34,000 nucleotides of DNA from an uncultured Clostridia bacterium (GTDB lineage: Bacteria; Bacillota; Clostridia; Oscillospirales; Acutalibacteraceae): assembly GCA_947176035.1 (NCBI GenBank), contig CAMWPJ010000008.1, forward strand, positions 1 to 34,000, written 5' to 3'. Both the position numbers and the translations under genes were made by a program. The notes beneath the pieces were generated by a model. It was given only the letters and a program-made list of their open reading frames with translations, was not told where the DNA came from and did not search any database. This document shows, piece by piece, positions 1-10,200 of the stretch (position 1 is its first letter; every line of letters starts with the position of its first letter).

Positions 1-36
1 CAGTTTGGTCTTATATAATTTATATGAGGTGATTAT

Positions 37-507
37 ATGTTACTGAATGCTGATAAATTGTCAGGCTGGAATGTATCTATGGAAAAATCAGTCGGAGGTT
101 TGGAATATATAGGCTTTTCAAGGCTGAGTGCAAACAGGCTTATATGTATTTCATCTCAGAAAATAACGGTTATGGATTGTGAAAAAACGACCATAAAAGA
201 GTGTGATGGGGATTATGATGAAAGTGCTTTGTTAGCTGTTTGCGATGAACTGTCGGGTGAAGAGCTTGTTATAGCAGGTCAATATGGCGGTGAATTGCCG
301 GATAATACTATTCAAGGAGAGCACATATTTGTTTCGGAAAAACGTAATGGTCGTCTTGTAAAATATAAGGTTGAATTTGTCACAAAACAGCAGAAAAGAA
401 TTATGATTTACGATGATTACGGTTATTATACTTGTGGATTCAGCTATGACGGGAATTATTTTGCTTTTGCATCCGATGCAGGGGTATGTATTCTGAAAAG
501 AATATAG
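37..507 (+). CDS. hypothetical protein, possibly a beta-propeller-like fragment
   Basis: ORF with ATG preceded by gaggtg; the C-terminal motif FSYDGNYFAFASDAGVCIL resembles a WD40/propeller blade; no family firmly recognised. Confidence 0.5.
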   Translation: MLLNADKLSGWNVSMEKSVGGLEYIGFSRLSANRLICISSQKITVMDCEKTTIKECDGDYDESALLAVCDELSGEELVIAGQYGGELPDNTIQGEHIFVSEKRNGRLVKYKVEFVTKQQKRIMIYDDYGYYTCGFSYDGNYFAFASDAGVCILKRI

Positions 508-531
508 ATTGTAATTTTGAGGGCAAAAATT

Positions 532-1062
532 ATGAGAAAAATAACTTTATTTATTGCAATGAGCCTTGATGGATATATTGCAGACAGTAAGGGCGGTGTC
601 GATTGGCTTAAAGGACATAGTTATGATAATGAAAATATTGATGCTTATGTTGAGTTTATAAAGAATATTGATACGATTTTAATGGGGTGGAATACTTACC
701 ATCAAATCGTTACGCAACTTTCTCCAAATGAGTGGATATACAGTGATTTTATTACTTATGTGTTTACGCATAATGAACACATTTCCTCTGAAAAAATTCG
801 CTTTACAAATATGAATCCTGTTGATTTGATAAAAAGCTTAAGAAAAGAAAATGGAAAGGATATTTGGATATGTGGCGGAGCTGACCTTGTTCGGCAGTTG
901 GTAAATGAAGATTTAATTGATTGCTATCATATTACTGTAGTCCCCACACTTTTAGGTTCCGGTATTAGACTTTTTGAAAATACCAAATATGAGATTAAGC
1001 TAAGGTTGCTTAATTCAAGGACGTATAATGGTATGACAGATTTAATCTATGTGCGAAGATAA
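532..1062 (+). CDS. dihydrofolate reductase / RibD C-terminal domain family protein
   Basis: MRKITLFIAMSLDGYIADSKGGVDWL and ICGGADLVRQL...LIDCYHITVVPTLLGSGIRLF motifs; ATG at 532 preceded by gaggg, preferred over the 517 ORF start. Confidence 0.85.
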   Translation: MRKITLFIAMSLDGYIADSKGGVDWLKGHSYDNENIDAYVEFIKNIDTILMGWNTYHQIVTQLSPNEWIYSDFITYVFTHNEHISSEKIRFTNMNPVDLIKSLRKENGKDIWICGGADLVRQLVNEDLIDCYHITVVPTLLGSGIRLFENTKYEIKLRLLNSRTYNGMTDLIYVRR

Positions 1063-1112
1063 CTGCCAATTTCTAAGAGTATTTTACTGCTTTTACACAA
1101 ATTTAAGATAAT

Positions 1113-1152
1113 AAATGAAAAACCACGAGCAAAAGTTCGTGGTTTTTCATTT
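1113..1152. terminator. bidirectional intrinsic terminator between convergent genes
   Basis: 16-bp perfect inverted repeat AAATGAAAAACCACGA / TCGTGGTTTTTCATTT, A-run on the left and T-run on the right, between convergent ORFs. Confidence 0.85.
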
Positions 1153-1163
1153 TACTATATATT

Positions 1164-2348
1164 TTATCTGTTGAAATTATCAATTACAATATGATAGCGG
1201 TCATATGCTTTTTTTACCGCATCCTCCCAACTGATATAAATATCAGTCTGTGCTTTTTTGCCGACTGATTTTAAAAGGTGCTTATTGTCTATGATTTTTT
1301 CGAGCGTTGCGGCAATTGAGTGTGCACTTTCCATACATAAAAAGCCTGTTTCACCATCGGTTATGCCTTCAGCAGCGCAGCTTCCGCGTACAAGCAGGCT
1401 TGGGGTTGCACAGGCAGCAGCCTCTCTCACAACCAGTCCGTTTGTATCAAATACAGATGGAAAGAGTAAAAGATCGGATATTCCGTAATAACCCTGAATT
1501 TCTTGTCTGTCAAGTACCTGCCCTGTCCAAATGACACGGTCTTTTATTCCTGTTTTTATTATGTATCTTTTGATTGCGTTTTCATCAGCTCCGAAGCCAA
1601 GCATGATCAGCCTGAATTCGTTTCCGTCCTTTTTCAGTTTTGCACAGGCGTCAAGTATCAGCCGAATGTTTTTATACCATATCATTCGTCCGCAATAGAG
1701 CAGGATAGGTATATTTTCAGGTACGTTATGCTTACGTTTTATCATTGCAATATCACTTTGCGATACATTCATTATCGGCAAATCACAGCCATTTGGCATT
1801 ACGATATAGTCACCCTGATAGCCGATTTTTCGCAGTGAGCTGACGGTTCCCTTGCTTGTTACCCAAACCTCGTCTGCGGCATTGATATTATTTCTCAGAA
1901 AATGATATGCAAAATCTTTGCCCGGCTTTGTGGGAACACGTTTGTCAATATCATATTCATATTTAGTATGGTATGTAAGCACAACCGGAATTTTTTTCTT
2001 TTCAACAACACGCCTGAAATAATAGCTTGTTGCAAGCGGAGCGTGAGAATGAAGAATATCAAAATTCATATCTATAATAGCCTGATGCAGTTCTTCCTTA
2101 AAAGGCCAGCCGACACTGTATCCTTCTTTAGATGGAATGTACAAGCTTTTATATCTGTATATCTGATAATCATATTTGTAATCGAGTTGGTTAGGGTTTT
2201 TAGGTGTAACAATTACAGCTTCACCTAAATTTTTATTAATCATTTGTGCATAGCTTTGTGCTACATTGCTTATGCCGTCGGTAGTAGGGGGGAAAGCATC
2301 AGTTCCTATTGCTACCTTTAATTTTTTATCCAATGCTATATGCCTCAA
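1164..2348 (-). CDS. glycosyltransferase family 4 (GT-B, glycolipid-type glucosyltransferase)
   Basis: N-terminal VAIGTDAFPPTTDGISNVAQ, ILHSHAP, LLYCGRMIWYKN, and FPSVFDTNGLVVREAAACATPSLL (EX7E-type) motifs; TTG start, exact start uncertain. Confidence 0.85.
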   Translation of the reverse strand: MRHIALDKKLKVAIGTDAFPPTTDGISNVAQSYAQMINKNLGEAVIVTPKNPNQLDYKYDYQIYRYKSLYIPSKEGYSVGWPFKEELHQAIIDMNFDILHSHAPLATSYYFRRVVEKKKIPVVLTYHTKYEYDIDKRVPTKPGKDFAYHFLRNNINAADEVWVTSKGTVSSLRKIGYQGDYIVMPNGCDLPIMNVSQSDIAMIKRKHNVPENIPILLYCGRMIWYKNIRLILDACAKLKKDGNEFRLIMLGFGADENAIKRYIIKTGIKDRVIWTGQVLDRQEIQGYYGISDLLLFPSVFDTNGLVVREAAACATPSLLVRGSCAAEGITDGETGFLCMESAHSIAATLEKIIDNKHLLKSVGKKAQTDIYISWEDAVKKAYDRYHIVIDNFNR

Positions 2349-2466
2349 TTCATATTTAATTAAGAAATTTTAACAAACAAATTGTAATAATTCTATCATA
2401 AATCACTAAATAAGTAAATATTTAGAAAATATTATTTAACTATTGTTAATTAAATTAAAAAATGCC

Positions 2467-2495
2467 TTGATTAAGTTGCGTTAATAATTTATAAT
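2467..2495 (+). promoter_or_regulatory. putative sigma-A promoter for hprK cluster
   Basis: TTGATT - 17 nt - TATAAT upstream of hprK. Confidence 0.5.
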
Positions 2496-2542
2496 TAAAA
2501 TGTATATTGCTTTGATAGCAGACTGAATTAGGAGGTAGCTAA

Positions 2543-3505
2543 ATGAGTCAGACTTATTCTGTATCTCTTGAAAAAATTATTAAACACCATAATCTTGAGG
2601 TTGTATTTTTGCCAAAGTCGGCAGATAAAATACTGATTACAACTGCTGAGATTAACAGACCGGGTATTGTTCTTACGGGTTATACTGATTATTTTGACCC
2701 GCTGAGAATACAAATCCTGGGTTGGACAGAGCTTGGCTTTATGCGCAAAATGAGTGACGAGGAACGCGAAAAAGCACTCGGTTATTGGCTTGGATTAAAG
2801 CCTGCGGCTGCTGTTTTCACAAGAGGGCTTGAGATACCTGATTATTTCATTGCTGCCTGTGAAAAATATGAAGTACCGCTGCTTAAGACAGATGAGGAGA
2901 CTTCTACTTTTCTCGCTGCACTTATTGCTTATCTTAACAGTGAACTGGCACCGAGAATAACTAGGCACGGTGTTTTTGTTGAAGTATACGGTGAAGGTGT
3001 ACTGATAACAGGTGAAAGCGGTGCAGGTAAGAGTGAGGCGGCAATTGAGCTTATCAAACGTGGGCACAGACTTATTGCTGATGATGCGGTTGAAATAAGA
3101 AAAATAAGTGACAAAACACTTATGGGCAGCTCGCCGACCAACATACGTCATTTCATTGAACTGCGAGGTATAGGTATTATTGATGCAAGGCGTATTTTCG
3201 GTATGGGTGCTGTTAAGCCCAGCGAAAAGGTTGATATGGTAATTCAGCTTGAGGCTTGGGATTCAACTAAGGCCTATGACAGGCTCGGTTTAGATAACGA
3301 GTATGCAAATATACTTGATGTTAAGGTGCCTGCGATTACAGTGCCTATTACTCCTGGACGTAATCTTGCTGTTATTGTTGAGACTGCGGCTATGAATAAC
3401 CGACAGAAGAAGATGGGCTATAATGCGGCTAAGGATCTTATGCTCAGTCTTGGTATGGAGGATGTTCAGTCAGAGGATAAAGAAGTTAACATCTGGCAGA
3501 ATTAA
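2543..3505 (+). CDS. hprK: HPr kinase/phosphorylase
   Basis: Walker A GESGAGKS, LIADDAVEI, ELRGIGIIDARRIFGMGAV signature; aggaggt SD. Confidence 0.96.
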   Translation: MSQTYSVSLEKIIKHHNLEVVFLPKSADKILITTAEINRPGIVLTGYTDYFDPLRIQILGWTELGFMRKMSDEEREKALGYWLGLKPAAAVFTRGLEIPDYFIAACEKYEVPLLKTDEETSTFLAALIAYLNSELAPRITRHGVFVEVYGEGVLITGESGAGKSEAAIELIKRGHRLIADDAVEIRKISDKTLMGSSPTNIRHFIELRGIGIIDARRIFGMGAVKPSEKVDMVIQLEAWDSTKAYDRLGLDNEYANILDVKVPAITVPITPGRNLAVIVETAAMNNRQKKMGYNAAKDLMLSLGMEDVQSEDKEVNIWQN

Positions 3506-3545
3506 TTATAGTTATTATTTTATTGTAAATATGGGGGATATGATT

Positions 3546-4502
3546 ATGTATAGTATTGGTATTGATTTAGGCGGAACAAATATTGTTTCTGCTGTAGTAA
3601 ATGATAAGTATGAGATTGTTGCATCTGCAAAAACTCCTACAAACAGTCCAAGAAGTGCACAGGAAATTTTTGACGATATTGCAAGGGTTTCATTTGAAGC
3701 AGTTGAAAAAGCAGGACTTACAATGAAGGATATAGAATCTGTAGGAATGGGTACTCCCGGTACAGTTAACGGCGAGGGTGTTATTGAATTTGCAAACAAT
3801 CTTGTTTTTAACAATGTTCCTGCAAAGCAGATGCTTATTGACAGACTTGGTGTTGAAAAGGTTTATATTGAAAATGACGCAAACTGTGCAGCTCTCGGTG
3901 AGGCATATGCAGGTGTTGGCAATGGTGCTAAGGATTTTGTTGCGGTAACACTTGGTACAGGTGTTGGTTCAGGTGTTATTGTTGACGGTAAAATTGTAAA
4001 TGGTGTAAACTTTGCCGGCGGCGAGTGCGGCCATATGGTTATTATGGTTGATGGTGAGCAGTGCACATGCGGCCGTAAGGGCTGCTGGGAGGCTTATGCG
4101 TCTGCAACAGCACTTATCAGACAGACAAAAGAGGCTATGGAGGAAAATCCTGATTCAGTTATGCACCAGCTTGCTGCTGAGGAGGGTAAGGTTTCCGGCA
4201 GAACTGCATTTGATGCAATGCGAAAGGGTGATATTGCAGGTATAAAGGTAGTTGACCAGTACATAAAATATGTAGCGTGCGGTCTTATCAATTTAGTAAA
4301 CGCACTCCAGCCTGAGATTATTTGTGTTGGTGGCGGCATCTGCAATGAGGGTGATACTCTTATGAAGCCGTTGCAGAGATTTGTTCAGGCTGAAAGATAT
4401 TCTATTTACAGTAAAATCCAAACTAAGATTGTTAAGGCACAGCTTGGTAATGATGCAGGCGTAATCGGTGCTGCTATTCTTGGTAAGGTTAAAGAGGATT
4501 AA
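3546..4502 (+). CDS. ROK family glucokinase
   Basis: MYSIGIDLGGTNI, VTLGTGVGSGVIVDG, GGECGHMVI, CTCGRKGCWEAYAS (ROK zinc motif); start at 3546 fits SD ggggga. Confidence 0.93.
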   Translation: MYSIGIDLGGTNIVSAVVNDKYEIVASAKTPTNSPRSAQEIFDDIARVSFEAVEKAGLTMKDIESVGMGTPGTVNGEGVIEFANNLVFNNVPAKQMLIDRLGVEKVYIENDANCAALGEAYAGVGNGAKDFVAVTLGTGVGSGVIVDGKIVNGVNFAGGECGHMVIMVDGEQCTCGRKGCWEAYASATALIRQTKEAMEENPDSVMHQLAAEEGKVSGRTAFDAMRKGDIAGIKVVDQYIKYVACGLINLVNALQPEIICVGGGICNEGDTLMKPLQRFVQAERYSIYSKIQTKIVKAQLGNDAGVIGAAILGKVKED

Positions 4503-4526
4503 TTATTAATTGATTGGTGATATTAT

Positions 4527-5426
4527 TTGACACAACTAATTGAACTTTGTACACAACTAAATATTGAGTTTAAAGAAAATGAGCCTATGACCAAGCACAC
4601 TACGTTCAAAATAGGCGGTCCTGCAAGACTCTTGGTTTATCCTGAAAATGAGGAGCAAATCGGTGAAATAGTAAGGACAGCAAAAGCAGCGGGTATAAGG
4701 CTTATTGCAATCGGTAACGGCTCAAACCTGCTTGTTGATGATGATGGTATTAATGCCTGTGTAATGGTTCTTGACGAGCATTTTGCCGATATCAGGCTTA
4801 TTGATGATGAGACGATTTATGCAAGTGCAGGAGCAATGCTCATTAAGGTGTGCCGTTTTGCTTATGAAAACGGGCTTTCGGGACTTGAGTTTGCTTATGG
4901 CATACCGGGTTCATGCGGAGGCGGAGCTTTTATGAATGCAGGAGCTTATGGCGGAGAAATGAAGGATGTGCTTTATAAGTGCAGTCATATTGATGCAAAC
5001 GGTGAGGCAGGCTTCCTTACCGGTGATGACCTTAAGCTGTCATACCGCCATTCGGCTTATTATGATAACGGATGTATTATTACGGGGCTTTATCTTAAAC
5101 TCAAAAAGACCGATAAGGCTGAAATCAAGGCGAAAATGGATGACTTGCTTTCACGCAGGCGAGATAAACAGCCGCTTGAATATCCGTCAGCAGGCTCTAC
5201 CTTCAAAAGACCGGAGGGGTATTTTGCAGGTGCACTTATTGAACAGTGCAGCCTGAAGGGTAGGACTGTAGGCGGAGCACAGGTTAGTGAAAAGCATTCT
5301 GGCTTTGTTATCAACAGGGGCGGTGCCACCTGCAGAGACGTTCTTGATTTGTGTAAAATATGCAGTGACACTGTTTTGGAGCAGACAGGTGTTACACTTG
5401 AAATGGAAATAAGAGTTACAAAATAA
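4527..5426 (+). CDS. murB: UDP-N-acetylenolpyruvoylglucosamine reductase
   Basis: TTFKIGGPARLLVYPEN, GNGSNLLVDD, GIPGSCGGGAFMNAGAYGGE, YPSAGSTFKRPEGYFAGALIEQ; TTG start. Confidence 0.96.
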   Translation: MTQLIELCTQLNIEFKENEPMTKHTTFKIGGPARLLVYPENEEQIGEIVRTAKAAGIRLIAIGNGSNLLVDDDGINACVMVLDEHFADIRLIDDETIYASAGAMLIKVCRFAYENGLSGLEFAYGIPGSCGGGAFMNAGAYGGEMKDVLYKCSHIDANGEAGFLTGDDLKLSYRHSAYYDNGCIITGLYLKLKKTDKAEIKAKMDDLLSRRRDKQPLEYPSAGSTFKRPEGYFAGALIEQCSLKGRTVGGAQVSEKHSGFVINRGGATCRDVLDLCKICSDTVLEQTGVTLEMEIRVTK

Positions 5427-5458
5427 TTTTGATATATAAAACTGTGGAGGTGCAGATT

Positions 5459-6322
5459 ATGGAAAAGGAACTTATCGTTCTTACAGGTGTCAGCGGTGCA
5501 GGCAAATCAACCGCTATGAAGTTTATGGAGGATATTGGCTTTTATTGTATCGATAATATGCCGCCTGAGCTTATGGCTACCTTTGTCGGTATACTTGCAA
5601 AGGGTAATGAATATCCAAAGGTTGCGATAGTAACGGATGTTCGTTCCAATTATGTTTTTCAGAATCTGATTGAAAGCCTTACAGAGATAGAGGGCTATGG
5701 TTATATTATCAGGGTTATTTATCTTGATGTTAACGACAAAGAGGCTCTTAAGAGATATAAGCTTACACGCAGAAAGCATCCGTTTGCAGATAAATTCAAC
5801 GGCAGTATTTCGCAGGCTATTGCCTATGAAAAGGAAATGCTTTCTTCACTCAGAGGTCGTGCTGATCATATTATTGATACATCCGATTTAGATGCTGTGA
5901 AATTGCGTGCAAGGCTTACACAGATACTTCTGGGTGATGACAGTGATGTTATGAATATTCATTGTATGTCCTTTGGCTTTAAGCATGGTATCCCGTCAGA
6001 GGCTGATTTTGTTATTGATGTTCGTTGTCTTCCGAATCCATATTGGGTAGATTCTCTCAGAAATAAAACAGGATTTGATAAAGAGGTTAAGGATTATGTT
6101 TTCAGCTTTGACGAGTCAACACAGTTATTGAATAAGCTGATTGATATGCTTGATTTTCTTAATCCGCTTTATATTAAAGAGGGTAAAAGTCAGATAGTAG
6201 TTGCTATTGGCTGTACAGGTGGTAACCACAGAAGTGTGGCAATAGCCGAAGCTCTCAAGGAGCATTTCTCAAAGAAGTGGGATAATGTATCAACAAATCA
6301 CAGGGATATCGACAGAAAGTAA
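5459..6322 (+). CDS. rapZ: RNase adapter / nucleotide-binding protein RapZ (YvcJ)
   Basis: LTGVSGAGKSTAMKFMEDIGFYCIDNMPPEL, DVRCLPNPYWVDSLRNKTG, AIGCTGGNHRSVAIAE; start at 5459 with SD ggaggt. Confidence 0.95.
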   Translation: MEKELIVLTGVSGAGKSTAMKFMEDIGFYCIDNMPPELMATFVGILAKGNEYPKVAIVTDVRSNYVFQNLIESLTEIEGYGYIIRVIYLDVNDKEALKRYKLTRRKHPFADKFNGSISQAIAYEKEMLSSLRGRADHIIDTSDLDAVKLRARLTQILLGDDSDVMNIHCMSFGFKHGIPSEADFVIDVRCLPNPYWVDSLRNKTGFDKEVKDYVFSFDESTQLLNKLIDMLDFLNPLYIKEGKSQIVVAIGCTGGNHRSVAIAEALKEHFSKKWDNVSTNHRDIDRK

Positions 6323-6342
6323 TTATTAAAAGAGTAGGTAAA

Positions 6343-7233
6343 ATGTCTTTTTCACAGAACGTAAAAAATGAATTGCTGCAAATTGAATATGAAAGTGTAT
6401 GTTGTGAAAGGGCATTGCTTTACGGACTTTTGATTTTCGGCAAAAGCTTTTCATCATATGGTATCAGTATGCAGACTGAGAATGAGGGAATAGCTAAGCT
6501 TTATAAATCACTTATAAGAAAGCACTGCAACGTTAAGTGTAATATAAATGTATCACCTAAGGGCAGGAGCTTTTCTGTTATGATTGAGGAAAAGAGTGAT
6601 TGTGATAAAATATTAGGTGCATTTGGGCATGCTGATACAGGCAGTCTTAAAATCAATCATTCCAATTTTGATTGTGCTGATTGTGTTCATGCATTTCTTG
6701 CAGGTGTATTTTTATCGTGCGGTACAGTATCCGACCCCAAGAAGGATTATCATCTTGAGTTCACTGTGCCGTATATGAACCTTTCGAAAAGTCTTATTAC
6801 ACTTCTTGAGGAAACTGAGCTTGCACCAAAGCTATCAAACCGCAAGGGGTATAATATAGTATATTTCAAGGGCAGTGAGGCAATTGAGGATTGCCTTTAT
6901 CTTATGGGTGCATCATCTGCTATGTTTGAGATGATGAATGTTGAAATTGTTAAGGATTTCAGAAACAAGGCAAACCGTACTGCTAATTGTGAAACTGCAA
7001 ACATTGAAAAGACAGTCAAAGCAAGCTATGAGCATATGGCTGCAATACAGAAGATTGAGGACACTAAGGGTCTCGATTTTCTGAAAAATGATTTGAAGGA
7101 AATGGCTGTTTTGAGGCTGGATAATCCTGAGGCTTCGCTTTCCGAGCTATCAAAGCTCAGCGGAATGTCACGTTCAGGTGTTAATCACAGACTTAAAAAA
7201 ATTGTAGAAATTGCAAATACGATTCATGATTAG
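6343..7233 (+). CDS. whiA: DNA-binding protein WhiA
   Basis: MSFSQNVKNELLQI, AFLAGVFLSCGTVSDPKKDYHLEF, C-terminal HTH ASLSELSKLSGMSRSGVNHRLKKI. Confidence 0.95.
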   Translation: MSFSQNVKNELLQIEYESVCCERALLYGLLIFGKSFSSYGISMQTENEGIAKLYKSLIRKHCNVKCNINVSPKGRSFSVMIEEKSDCDKILGAFGHADTGSLKINHSNFDCADCVHAFLAGVFLSCGTVSDPKKDYHLEFTVPYMNLSKSLITLLEETELAPKLSNRKGYNIVYFKGSEAIEDCLYLMGASSAMFEMMNVEIVKDFRNKANRTANCETANIEKTVKASYEHMAAIQKIEDTKGLDFLKNDLKEMAVLRLDNPEASLSELSKLSGMSRSGVNHRLKKIVEIANTIHD

Positions 7234-7288
7234 GGTTCAGGTTTTGTTACCTTGAATAATAAAGAGTTTTAAAGGATGAAAAAATAAT

Positions 7289-10200
7289 ATGTTTACTCAT
7301 TTGCACACACATACAGAATTTTCTCTGCTTGACGGTGCCTGCCGTATCGAGCAGTTAGTCAGTCGTGCAAAGAGTCTTGGAATGCAGTCTCTTGCTATTA
7401 CCGACCATGGTAATATGTATGGGGCTGTTGATTTTTATAAGGCTTGTAAAAAAGAGGGTATTAAGCCTGTAATCGGCTGCGAAGTTTATGTTGCACCGCG
7501 TACACGTTTTGATAAGGATAAGGTGCTTGATAAGGAATATAATCATCTTATATTGCTTTGTGAAAATGAGACAGGCTATAAAAATCTTATCAATATGGTG
7601 TCAAGGGCTTTTACCGAAGGATTTTACTTCAAACCAAGAATTGACCACGATTTGCTTGAAAAACATCACGAGGGACTTATATGTCTGTCTGCCTGCCTTG
7701 CAGGTGAAATACCGCAGGCAATTCTGCAAAAGGATTATGAAAAGGCAAAGCGAACAGCACTTTGGTATCGTGATGTTTTCGGTGAGGGTAACTATTATCT
7801 TGAACTGCAGAATCACGGTCTGTCAGAACAGCTTGCCGTTAATGAGGGTGTTAAACGCATTTCAAGAGAAACGGGTATACCGCTTGCCGCAACGAATGAT
7901 GTGCACTATATAAATAAGGAAGATGCAAAAATTCAGCAGGTGCTTATCTGCATTGCAACTAACCATGTAATCGGTGATGATACAGGATTGGAATTTCACG
8001 CAGATGAATTTTATCTCAAAAGCGAGGAGGAAATGCGTACTCTTTTTGCCGATACACCTGAAGCGATAGACAATACACAGATTATTGCCGACAGATGTGA
8101 TTTCGAATTCGAATTCGGCAATACTAAGCTGCCATATTATGAAACACCTGATAATATGGACCATTTTGAATATTTCAAAATGCTTTGCCTGCAGGGAATG
8201 AAAAAAAGATATGGTGAAAATCCGCCGCAGGAATATTATGACAGGCTGGATTATGAGCTTAATACAGTGGATAAAATGGGATATACCGATTATTATCTTA
8301 TTGTGTCTGATTTTGTATCGTTCGCAAAAAGCAAGGATATTCCCGTAGGTCCCGGAAGAGGTTCGGGTGCCGGCTCGATAGCGGCTTATTGTATGGGAAT
8401 AACAGACCTTGATCCGATGAAATATAATCTTCTTTTCGAACGATTCCTTAATCCCGAGCGTGTATCAATGCCTGATTTTGATATCGATTTCTGCTATGAA
8501 AGACGCGGAGAGGTAATTGAATATGTAACTAATAAATATGGTGCGGACCATGTAGCACAGATAGTAACGTTTGGTACACTTGCAACACGTGCCGCTATCC
8601 GTGATGTCGGCAGAGCAATGGGTATGCCCTATGCTTCTGTTGATGCTGTGGCAAAGCTTGTACCGAATGATTTTCATATTACGATTGAGCAGGCTGTTAG
8701 TAAGTCTAAAGAGCTTGCTAAGCTTATGCAGGAAAATCCACAAGTCAACGAACTCATTGAAACTGCAAAAAAAGTTGAGGGTATGCCGCGAAATACATCA
8801 ACGCATGCAGCAGGTGTTGTAATTACGCACAATCCTGTCTCATCTTACGTTCCTCTTGCGACAAATGACGGTGTACCTGTAACACAGTATATTATGACGA
8901 CTCTTGAGGAGCTTGGGTTGCTAAAAATGGACTTTCTTGGTCTCAGGACTTTAACAGTTATCGATGATGCTGCCAAGGCTGCAGGTGTTGATGTTGATTC
9001 AATGCCAATTGACGATGCTAATGTTTACAAGCTTTTTGCAAGAGGACAGACAGAGGGTATTTTTCAGTTTGAATCTTCAGGTATGAAGCAGATGCTTACT
9101 AATCTTAAGCCTACCGCACTTGAGGATTTGATTGCAGCAACCTCGCTGTATCGTCCCGGTCCTGCAAAGCAGATTGATACATTTGTTGAAAATTCTCATA
9201 ATCCGTCAAATGTTAAATATATTACCGATAAGCTTAGACCGATACTTGAGAACACATATGGATGTATGGTTTATCAGGAGCAGGTAATGCAGATTTTTCG
9301 TGAGCTTGCTGACTATTCTTACGGACGAGCTGATATTGTACGCCGTGCTATGAGTAAGAAGAAAATATCTGTTATGGAGCAGGAACGGGAAACATTTATT
9401 TTAGGCTGTGAGAAAAACGGTATTGACAAATCAGCGGCAAACACTATCTTTGACCAGATGTCCGATTTTGCCAAATATGCTTTTAACAAATCTCATGCTG
9501 CCTGCTATGCTCTTGTCGCATACAGAACGGCGTATTTAAAATATTATTATCCGAGTGAATTTATGGCGGCACTTATGACATCTGTGCTTGATCAATCCAA
9601 CAAGATTGCCCGCTATACTGCTGAGTGCAAGCGAATCGGTTTGAGGCTTGGACCGCCAAATATTAATTCATCAATGAAAGGCTTTACAGCAAACGGCAGA
9701 GTTATTAACTATGGTTTGCTTGGTATCAAAAATGTAGGCTCTGATTTTATTGATGAAATTGTTGAGGAACGTAAAACTGGTCCGTTTACCGATTTGACAG
9801 ATTTCTGCAAGCGTATGCAGGAAGGGCACTTTAACCGCCGCGCTGCTGAAAGTCTTATCCGCTGTGGTGCAATGGATTGCTTTGGGTATAACAGACGACA
9901 GCTGCTTCAGGCATTGCCTGCTCTTGTGACAAATCTTGAAAATTACAGACAGAACACCCGTTATGGTCAGGTTGGATTTTTCGATCTGGGTCAGGGTGAT
10001 ATATTGTCATTTGATGTTGAAATTCCCGATGTCTCGGAATTTCCGAAAGCTGAACTTCTTAAAATGGAAAAGGAAATGACAGGGCTTTATCTTTCGGGAC
10101 ATCCGATGGATAAGCATGCCGAAGCCTGCAAAAACCTTGGTTATGCCTACACTATTGATTTGCTTGAGGCTGAAAAGGATCCGATGTCAAAATATAAGGA

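Noticed and set aside
1503-2228. Plus-strand ORFs of 111 and 108 aa opposite the glycosyltransferase
   Set aside because: Shadow ORFs of a well-supported minus-strand gene; no SD or recognisable motifs
4012-4245. Alternate-frame ORFs inside ROK, murB, dnaE and the ribosomal genes
   Set aside because: Out-of-frame overlaps with strongly supported genes, no independent SD or motif
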